A DNA stretch of 64,000 nt, from contig BDDD01000568.1 of assembly GCA_001972305.1 (NCBI GenBank), forward strand, positions 332,433 to 396,432, written 5' to 3'. Made by a program: the position numbers and the translations under genes. Each line of letters starts with the position of its first letter. Within the stretch, counting starts at the first letter, position 1. The notes below the pieces were generated by a model. That model was not told the origin of the DNA and did no database searches. It was given only the letters and a program-made list of their open reading frames with translations. This DNA comes from Cephalotus follicularis (lineage: Eukaryota > Streptophyta > Magnoliopsida > Oxalidales > Cephalotaceae). Below are positions 57,044 to 64,000 of this stretch, piece after piece.

Positions 57044-58213
57044 ATGGACAGAAGGAGAACACGTGCGAGAGCTAGAGCCGCTGAGGCCAATGACCCCGGG
57101 GCGGCGAACGTCCCGCAAGGGGTAAATGTTCCCTATGATGACAGAGATCCGTTGGTGCGCATTACGGATTACTTTCAACAGTACATGGCCTTTAACATGG
57201 CTAGTGCGGAGGAGATGCACCAATACTAAGCACAAGCTCAACCCTGACATAGAGCTCCTGCTCAGCACAACCATGAAGATGGAAACTCTTTTGGGAAAGG
57301 CTTAGAGAGATTCATGAGGCAGAATCCTCCTAGCTTCCGAGGAGAGCTAGATGCTACTATTGCAGAAAGATGGGTACAAGATCTGGAGAAGATCTTCGAA
57401 GTTATGGATTGTACCGAAAAGCATAAGCTGAAATTTGCTGTCTACCGGTTATACGGCGAGGCCATCCACTGGTGGGAGATGGTCAAAGCAAAGTGGGAGT
57501 CAACCGGACTCGACAGTACATGGGAGAGATTCCAGAGGGAATTTCTTGATACCTATGTTCCTCGTATTGAGCAAGAACGAAGAGAGATAGAACTTCTAGA
57601 GCTGAGACAAGGAGAGATGACCGTGGCTGAATACCAGGCCAGGTTTATGGAGCTTACTAGACACTCCGCCTATCTGGTGGCGAATGAGGAAAAGAAAATT
57701 CGGAGGTTCCTGAGAGGTCTGCGACTGGACCTTCGGTCAAGGGTTAGAGCTATGGAGTTGGGAACTTTTGTGGAGGTTGCTCAAAAATCGAGAATGCTGG
57801 AGAGCATATCAAGCGAGGACCGTGCCGAGAGGACCCGAGCACAAGAGAGAAACCAAACTTTCAAGCAATCTAGGCCAGCATCATCAAAGTGGCAAAACGG
57901 CGGTTCTCTGACAAAAGCATCGAAGAACAGATCGCATCAGACTGCTTCACAGGGTACTCCTAGTCAGGAGAGCGATGCTGGATTTGAAGCTTGTTCTCAT
58001 TGTGGCCGTAAAAGCCATCAGCTAGAAGATTGTTGGTTGAAAAATGGGTTATGCATGAAGTGTGGAGCATCCGACCATTTTCGGAGGGATTGTCCGAATA
58101 GGCAAGTGACAGTGCCCACTGGACCTGCAGGTGATGGTGGTGCTACGGATGGACCTTCACAACGGAGAAATACAAGCAAGGGCATCATGAGAGGTACATT
58201 TTGCTATCTATGA
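57044..58213 (+). pseudogene. Tek-D Gag
   Basis: The ATG at 57044 gives MDRRRTRARARAAEANDPG. Two stops, TAA at 57227-57229 and TGA at 57245-57247, fall in the N-terminal spacer; from there to 58211 the frame is open: FMRQNPPSFRGELDATIAER, WVQDLEKIFEVMDCTEKH, AIHWWEMVKAKW, YQARFMELTRHSAYL and two intact knuckles, CSHCGRKSHQLEDC and CMKCGASDHFRRDC. This is the best-preserved Gag among the Tekay copies here. It ends at TGA 58211-58213 soon after the GIMRGTF stretch where protease would begin in relatives. Confidence 0.92.
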
Positions 58214-58585
58214 TGCATTGTTTTATTATATACTGAAATTATTCTTGATTTACTGGACGATCTAAAGTTGTGATCGAGCAAACGTTAATGTGTGTTAAGC
58301 TAGAATCTTCGGAGGCTAAATTAGTAGGTACAAGGATAAATGAACATTGACACAATATAGTAATGAATGGTCGAACGGTTGTTCGAGCAATCAAGAGAAT
58401 GAACGACCATCGCTTAGGTCAAATCTCGTAGATGAGACTTTGAGAGAAGTCAGGAACATTAAGGAGAGGTTACTTGTGGCACGAAGCCGACAGAAAAGTC
58501 ATGTCAATAACGTAAGGGGAAAATTAAGGATTGATGCCCTTAATCATCCTGAGTATGTTAAGAAAATTTGAGGACGAATTTCTTT
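58214..58585 (+). pseudogene. Tek-D residual pol fragment
   Basis: This 370-bp stretch replaces about 3.3 kb of pol. An open frame (58347-58571) contains NLVDETLREVRNIKERLLVA and RSRQKSHVNNVRGKL, which align by eye with the integrase tail of Tek-A (EETSKKVKFIKEKLLAVQSR); the rest is unrecognised. It shows that the element came from a full Tekay ancestor by deletion. Confidence 0.8.
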
Positions 58586-58599
58586 GAAGGAGGGTGGAT
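58586..58599 (+). other. Tek-D polypurine tract
   Basis: GAAGGAGGGTGGAT lies directly before the 3' LTR, preceded by TTTGAGGACGAATTTCTTT as in relatives. Confidence 0.92.
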
Positions 58600-58801
58600 T
58601 GTAACGCCCGAGATTTTGTACAATGCGATATTTCAGTTTTATTGAGATCTTATTATTGAATTAATGAGAATGGCATAGTTTTGACTTAAATGATGCTTTC
58701 CAAAATTTAAAAGGTTTGATTTTGGAAGAGGGAATGAGTGGAATGTTAAAGAAATTCTAAAAGATGCAATTAGAGGCAAAACGGTGCAGTTTTGGGCTAA
58801 A

Positions 58802-58955
58802 CGCATCGATGTCCTTATAAAGACATCGACGCCTATGGGAACAAAGGGCGCACGTAAATGCATGTACATGCACGTCGATGCAAACAAAGGCATCGACACC
58901 CTTGTACGAAAGAGGAAAAGACATCGACGTCTAAAGAAGACGTCGACGTCTTCGA
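58802..58955. repeat. RTCGAYGYC motif array, outer cluster of Tek-D 3' LTR
   Basis: Six copies, collinear with 55455-55612. Two copies mutated in the 5' LTR (ACATTGACGTC, ACGTCGACATC) read ACATCGACGTC and ACGTCGACGTC here. Confidence 0.82.
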
Positions 58956-59709
58956 AAAGAATATCAGTCACGTTATGAACTTACAGAATAACGTACAAAG
59001 GGAGACAATTCTGAACTTGTGGTAAGCACCTTGAGACACGAAGTGGGACATGTTGGACATGCATAATAACCTCCTGACCTGCATGAGTTAAGAAGGAAGA
59101 AGAATGTGACAAATGTTAGCATGCTTGCAACCTGCAAAAGGATGAGAAGGGAACAAAGTTAGAATGCAAAAATTGAATGGGGGAGAAGGAGAGGACACGA
59201 GAGTGTTCTTTACTGCAGAAGGAAAGAGAGAGTGACATAACATAAATGCTCCTCCCTTCCCCACTGATTCGGCTAGAAAACGCCTAAGGAGGGAAAAGAA
59301 ATGAAAGGAGCCAGCAAGTGAGAGAAAGGGAGAACCACCATTGTTAAACCAGTGGAGCTTAGGGAACTTGGAGCTGATAGCTTATAGCAACGGGACAACC
59401 ATGAAGCTGCTGAGATCAATTCTTGGAACGCAAAGAGGCGGACTTACAAGGTTTCTAACTTGAAACCTGAGGTAGGGGAAGTATATGTACACATTTGAGT
59501 TCAAAGCTAATGTTTTGCCATGAATAAAATGCATGAATTACATGCCTGTTTAGAGTTGATTTGGATGTTTTATTGATAATATGAACATCTGGTTGTGTGG
59601 ACTATGTATGCATGTTGATTTCTGGGTGAATCCCATGTTAGATTGCTTGTACATTAGGCTTGAATACCCCTGTTTGTGGATGGAACGAAAGAGACAGTGT
59701 TCTGGGCTC

Positions 59710-60270
59710 TTAAACGTCGATGCTCACGGGGTAAGCATCGACGTCTTTATGCGATGAGGCAATAGACATCGACGCTTAAAATAAGACGCCGACGTCTTAC
59801 TCAAACATTTGCAGACTGCAATGTTTACTTTTGGACTTTATGGATTGTTGATGGGTTGATGATCTGGATATACATATGAATAACCTGTTGTGCGTGTTAC
59901 ACCTTAAGTAATGTATCCAGAATTGCATGCGAGGATGGAGGATGAATTCTTCCTTGGAATGGAGATTGGACGAGGTGATACCTCTTGGTACCACTTAAAC
60001 GTTGACATCTATGGAAGGCATCGACGTCTTCGGTTGCTGTGTATTAGGTCTAACGCATAACGCGAGGACGTGTTAAGGTTCCTACCTTAAGCGTCGACGC
60101 GTTGTTATGAACGTTGACGCCTAAGGGTTTTGGCTTGTAGGCATCGACGCCTACAGAAAAATGTCGATGCATTTTGTACCGTTGTAAGCACTGACATTGG
60201 AAATAAACCTCGACACTTTTGGACAATAAGCATCGACGCGTTGGGGAAAGGCATCAACGCCTTTCCTCCT
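59710..60270. repeat. RTCGACGYC motif array, inner cluster of Tek-D 3' LTR
   Basis: About fourteen copies (AACGTCGATGC, GCATCGACGTC, ACATCGACGC, GCGTCGACGCG, GCATCGACGCC, and CpG-decayed forms such as GTTGACGCC) lie inside the putative intron. Only the first few remain in the 5' LTR because of its deletion. Confidence 0.83.
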
Positions 60271-60481
60271 GGTTTGAATGGTTTGACTCAAATTGGACCC
60301 GTTGGCTCCGGAACGATTCTAGAAATGGCTCTAGGCACATTTGAGCATATGGTTGCATTGCATACTACTGTCAATTGAATTGTTGTGATACCGCATGATT
60401 TCTTAAATGATTTTGATTTGAGAAACGTGTATATGATGTTTTGTGGAAATATATATATTCCAAAAAGGATCGTTAAAAAAT

Positions 60482-60796
60482 GATTTCAAACTCTTGAAAT
60501 TATGTGTACGAAGATAAGTATTTTCGAAGGATTAAATGCTGTGCAAAAGACTAGTTATACGTTTTGAAGAAATGTAATTTTGTCAAGTACTTTATACATA
60601 ATAATTTACTTGGAAATGGATTGTGATGGAAATTCCAAATGATTTCAAACGATTGAAATTATGTGTACGAAGATAAGTATTTTCGAAGGATTAAATGCTG
60701 TGCAAAAAGACTAGTTATACATTTTGAATAAATGTAATATTGTCAAGTACTTTATACATAATAATTTACTTGGAAATGGATTGTGATGGAAATTCC
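60482..60796. repeat. 159-bp tandem duplication in Tek-D 3' LTR
   Basis: Units 60482-60640 and 60641-60796 share GATTTCAAACNNTTGAAATT at their start and GATTGTGATGGAAATTCC-like ends, with about ten differences between them. Confidence 0.9.
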
Positions 60797-60799
60797 TTA

Positions 60800-61020
60800 G
60801 GTTACTAATCATGGTGTGTAAGGTAACTGAGGGTTTCACATTTGTTGCTACTAATCACCGTGTGTAAAGTAGTTAGGGTTTCTCTTTATGACTATAAATC
60901 ACGGTATGTAAATAGTTGAGACTCCCTTATAAATGATTACTAATCATTGTGTGTAATGTAATTGGGTCACCAATCACATGAGTGTAATGTGACCGGGTGC
61001 TAATCACAGTGTGTACGCAT
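60800..61020. repeat. Degenerate CTAATCAYNGTGTGTAA repeats
   Basis: Seven imperfect copies (ACTAATCATGGTGTGTAAGG, ACTAATCACCGTGTGTAAAG, ATAAATCACGGTATGTAAAT, and so on) lie at about 30-45 bp spacing in the 3' LTR only; the 5' LTR has lost this segment. Confidence 0.75.
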
Positions 61021-61709
61021 CCATCTAGATTGTGCTTGATGGGTCCTTAGTGACCTGAGAAAAATGGTTTGTCAGGTTTTAGCCATCGGAATGGCTGTGA
61101 ACTGCTAAGTATTATGGATATATATATATATATATATTCATCTATATCCTGTGTTATTTATGCATTGCATCATGAATGCATTCATTTCATGTCATTCATT
61201 ACTTGATCCCAAAATGTATTTATACTTAGCCGAGTGAGGACAAAGGCTAACCCCCTACTATTTCAGATTGACAGAGGCAATCAGACAAGTGCGGTTAAGG
61301 CTATTTTGGGAGCTGCTATTTGAAGGTTTCTTGAGCTAATTTTGTATTATGATAATCCTACTCATGCCGGAGAGGATGATAACTTGTACTTGTTCAAATT
61401 GGATAATTTGTAATTTGGGTTTGAAACAATGATTTGGGTATTTGATTTATAAATGTGAACTCCTCTACGGGAGGTAATTATGGTAAAAATGAAGGTCTCT
61501 TCACGCTCCGTTTTGTGAACAATGATGTTGTTTTGTTGTGACACGTAGTATGGGATGCGTGTTACGTTGTTAGTTCGGCTTATGGTTGAAGGCTTCCGCA
61601 ACTGATGTATCTGTTTTAAAATGTTTAAATTTATCGTAAAATGGATAAGCCGGATTTTTATGTTAATTGCTGCCACTTATATGTTGTTTTTGGAAAACGG
61701 GGTGTGACA

Positions 61710-62290
61710 GTGTTGCCGATGACACAAGTGATTGTCAGGCAGCCAGGATCTTTATATTTTCGCATCGTGGGTTGCGAAAACATTGCACTAATGTTGGCTG
61801 CCAAGTAAGCCTTTTTCGGAGTATGAAGGATCCTCTTTTCCGTGCATAAGTCTTTTAGGACTTTTCCGTAAGAGGGCACCTGCTCAATGACTTCTAGCAA
61901 TGGAATATTGATTTGGACTTGTTTAAATGTTTCAATGATCTTTTCCATCGCTGGGGCTTTGTTATTTTCCAATCTCTTAGGAAAGGGAGCTGGTGGATCG
62001 TATGAATGCTCGGGCACCACCACTGGTTGTTTCTTCTTTTCATCCTCTTGGTCCTTCATCGATTCATCTTGCGCGCTCAAATTCGTTTGTTGCGAAAAGG
62101 AGTCAACCGATAATTCATTTAAGTTTTCTTACGCTGAGGACTCCTCCCATTGCTCACTCACATTTTTAGTTTGATTTGCTGGTTGGTATTCATTTCCACT
62201 CCTTAGGGCAAAAACTGGTCTTGATGGGCCCGAGGAAGAAGCGGGGACTTGTGGATTCGATGGCTGTTGGGCGTGAGCGGAAGGGTTTAT
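61710..62290 (-). pseudogene. Ath-B gag-protease linker region
   Basis: On the minus strand, from the Tek-E junction: SRPVFALRSGNEYQPANQTK, a TAA at about 62126-62128, then in the same frame PPAPFPKRLENNKAPAMEKI, FKQVQINIPLLEVIEQVPSY, KVLKDLCTEKRILHTPKKAY and DPGCLTITCVIGNT, where Tek-D interrupts. This is the segment between Gag and protease in Athila elements. The open frame to 61658 takes its end from the Tek-D LTR. Confidence 0.9.
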
Positions 62291-63239
62291 TGTCACACCC
62301 CGTTCCCATAACAACAATAAAAGTGGTGGCAATCAACAAATAAATCCGGCTTATGCAATTACCATAAATTCAAAACTTTCCATATCCATTAACAACTTGC
62401 GGAAGCATTTAAATATAAGCCGAATTATAACGTAACATGCATCCCATACTACAGGCTACAACAATAAACATCATCAAAGTTAACTGCCCACAAACGGAGC
62501 GTGAACAATATACATCAATATATGAATTCATTTATTACAATGATCCATTAACATTTCTCAAAGGTAAAAACAACATAAAACTCCATTCGCCCCACGGAGC
62601 TCAATGGTAACAATCCGCTGCATCAACCTGAAATCAATCTGAAACTGTAGGGGGGTTAGCCTTTGTCCTCACTCGGCTAAGTATAAATACAGTTCGGTTT
62701 CAATGATAATGCATGTCATGTATGAATGCACAGTGATGCAGTACGATATATATAACAGTATATACATATATGTATCTATATATGCATATACACAGTACAT
62801 GTGCAACCCGTTAGGGCTACCCCAACACAATCACAATCATGTCCTCAGCGAACCAGTCACAATCGCGTCCTCGAAGGACCGAACAAACCATCAGTTATGC
62901 CTCAACGGGCCAACAATCCAGTAAAACAAGTCACAATGGACAAACAAATCAATACGGTCAATCAATCATGTCACCACGGACAACACTCTATGCGGGGATG
63001 CTTCCACTCTGTGTTTAGCACCCGGTCACTTCCACTCTGTGTTTAGCAACCCGGTTATGTGTACAATAGACATATGCAATGAATGCGTGCCAGGGTGTAG
63101 CAGATATATGTGTAGTGTCAATCATGTGAGATGCACACATAACATGAGAAATATAAACAATGTCATTTCACAGTTATACAAGTCATAACGCAATACGTCA
63201 TCAGTAACTCTACCATATACCATCATCCGGGGCCTTTCA

Positions 63240-63480
63240 TCCCGTGTCAATCCATGATCGTGCCCTATCCATTACATTTCACATCCGTTTACGGTCCATA
63301 GCCGTTTACGGTCTACATCCATTCACAATTCGTATCCGTTACAGCCCACAGCCGTTGACGGTCAATACCAATTTAAAATTCATGCCCGTGACGGCCATCA
63401 GCCGTTCACGGTCCATACCCATTCACTCTACTAGGAATCCAGATGCTAACAACATGTGCAGTTCACATCTAACGGTCGAC
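63240..63480. repeat. CCGTTNACGG motif cluster in Tek-E LTR
   Basis: Six or so palindrome-like copies: CCGTTTACGG (twice), CCGTTGACGG, CCGTGACGG, CCGTTCACGG and a looser CCGTTACAG, each followed by TC(C)ATA or similar. It occupies the LTR region where other families have YCGAC arrays, but with a different core. Frequent CATTCGATC/CGATAACGA repeats follow at 63540-63700. Confidence 0.78.
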
Positions 63481-63788
63481 TAAATATATATACTGTCCTA
63501 TACCAGCATACATAAGTAGTTGGCTGCCCTATCAGTTCATTCGCAATCTATTCCGAGCATCCACGCAATGGCCATCTATTCGATAACAGCCCATTCGACC
63601 ACTATCCGATCGATAACGACCCATTCGATCACCAACCGTTCAACAACAGTCCATTCCGATACGATGCGATTGATAACGATACAATACGATCCATGATGAC
63701 ACACTAGCCATTCGCAATGACCATTCATATTCTATTCCGAACGACCAATATTCGATACGGAAACTTTTCTGATAACACTTATGCCTTT

Positions 63789-63878
63789 CGGCTCATTCGA
63801 TCGACCATTTAGCCATTACGACTTATTCGGTTGGTCACTTAGCCACTACGGCTCATTCGGTCGGTCACTTGACCATTT
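63789..63878. repeat. 30-bp tandem repeat, three units, Tek-E LTR
   Basis: Units start at 63789, 63819 and 63849 with CGGCTCATTCG, CGACTTATTCG and CGGCTCATTCG; each holds a GGTCACTTAGCCACTA-like part. The period is exactly 30 bp. Confidence 0.88.
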
Positions 63879-64000
63879 CGGACTTCAAAGCGCTCACTGT
63901 CACTTCATTCGATATATCCCGCAGGATTTCGGGAGGTCTGCCTCCTTGAGGTCAGCCTTTCAGGCAAGTCTAGACTGCTTGGCAGCCTTAGGCACCATTT

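Larger units (their letters stand above)
59472..61266 (+). other. Putative LTR-internal intron, Tek-D 3' LTR
   Basis: Donor-like CTGAG|GTAGGGGAAG (GT 59472-59473) and acceptor-like CTAACCCCCTACTATTTCAG (AG 61265-61266), 1795 bp apart. The acceptor and branch-point-like CTAAC are missing from the 5' LTR, so splicing of a 5'-LTR transcript at this site would not be possible in this copy. Confidence 0.45.
55255..61709 (+). mobile_element. Tek-D: gag-only Tekay-type element (6455 bp) in Ath-B protease
   Basis: LTRs at 55255-56930 and 58600-61709 and a perfect target duplication GTGTT (55250-55254 and 61710-61714). The Ath-B frame resumes across it. The internal region is only 1.67 kb: primer site, gag, a short integrase-tail remnant and polypurine tract; protease, RT, RNase H and most of integrase are missing. 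The 5' LTR is 1434 bp shorter than the 3' LTR. It is a non-autonomous element of the terminal-repeat-plus-gag kind. Confidence 0.94.
58600..61709 (+). repeat. Tek-D 3' LTR (3110 bp)
   Basis: The full-length LTR form. Order: outer array (58802-58955), TATA-like ACATAAATGCTCC (59242), conserved leader and donor-like site (59472), inner array (59710-60270), 159-bp tandem duplication (60482-60796), CTAATCAC-GTGTGTAA repeats (60800-61020), a (TA)n run (61117-61138), conserved block (61225-61259), acceptor-like TTTCAG (61261-61266), CGCTCCGTTTTGTG and GTATGGGATGCGTGTTAC modules, ending GGGGTGTGACA. Confidence 0.94.
49090..62290 (-). mobile_element. Ath-B: Athila-like Ty3/gypsy element split by Tek-D and cut by Tek-E
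   Basis: Minus strand, left to right: 3' LTR (49090-50593), long 3' non-coding part, integrase, RNase H, RT, protease, then Tek-D (55255-61709), then the gag-protease linker (61710-62290), where Tek-E begins. No chromodomain is seen. RT and integrase motifs ([53 protein letters not shown]) are of Athila type. The 5' LTR and most of gag are outside the window or lost. Confidence 0.9.
62291..64000 (-). repeat. Tek-E: LTR of a further Tekay-like element, right end outside window
   Basis: It starts TGTCACACCCCGTTCCC, the minus-strand LTR end of the Tekay type. It contains, in the expected order, the CATCCCATACTAC module (62443), AACGGAGCGTG module (62495) and the conserved block with acceptor-like site (62639-62684). 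More than 1.7 kb of LTR is present; whether it is a solo LTR or the 3' LTR of a full element cannot be told. The flank in Ath-B before it is TTTAT. Confidence 0.87.

Noticed and set aside
58347..58571. New small gene in Tek-D
   Set aside because: Its recognisable part is an integrase-tail fragment; the flanks are unrelated and there is no start context, so it is best read as a deletion remnant.

Overview
The window looks like an intergenic, repeat-rich stretch of a flowering-plant (probably eudicot) nuclear genome. I find no host gene, rRNA or tRNA. Almost every base belongs to LTR retrotransposons inserted into one another: chromodomain Ty3/gypsy elements of Tekay (Del) type, Athila-like Ty3/gypsy elements, a SIRE/Maximus-type Ty1/copia element and a second, older copia element. 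The plant assignment rests on these lineages, on the tRNA-iMet-type primer sites and on the long (1.3-3.1 kb) LTRs.

Layout, using my own labels. Tek-A (1-9035, minus, left LTR cut by the window) lies in Ath-A (9036-14507, plus, Athila 3' part), whose LTR also carries a 2.5 kb solo-LTR-like insert (11495-14023, duplicated target TTGTC). Ath-A abuts a broken copia element, Cop-A (minus, 14508-15312 and 44787-46545). Cop-A is split by Tek-B (15313-44786, minus, duplicated target GAGGT). Tek-B is itself split twice: by the SIRE-type Sir-A (19897-29087, plus) in its RNase H region and by Tek-C (31152-41206, plus) in its gag. To the right are a leader or minisatellite region (46546-49089) and Ath-B (49090-62290, minus). 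Ath-B is split at its protease by Tek-D (55255-61709, plus, duplicated target GTGTT) and at gag by Tek-E (62291 to the window end, minus, LTR only).

None of the elements is autonomous as it stands. Gag-pol frames carry stops and frameshifts, two Tekay reverse transcriptases have lost an Asp of the catalytic pair, Tek-D has lost nearly all of pol, and Sir-A has lost its primer site. Sir-A keeps an extra reading frame downstream of pol.

Three LTR features are not explained by coding content. (1) LTRs of six elements carry clustered, irregularly spaced short motifs with a YCGAC core: CAGTCGACTG in Tek-A, B and C; AYRTCGACGYC in Tek-D, Athila and SIRE. (2) All four Tekay families with a complete LTR share an AG|GTAGGGG donor-like site and a CTAAC...CAG/TAG acceptor-like site 1.2-1.8 kb downstream inside the LTR, which suggests an LTR-borne leader intron. 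(3) In those families one motif array sits upstream of a TATA-like box and the other inside the putative intron. All family assignments are from recognition of translated motifs; no database was searched.
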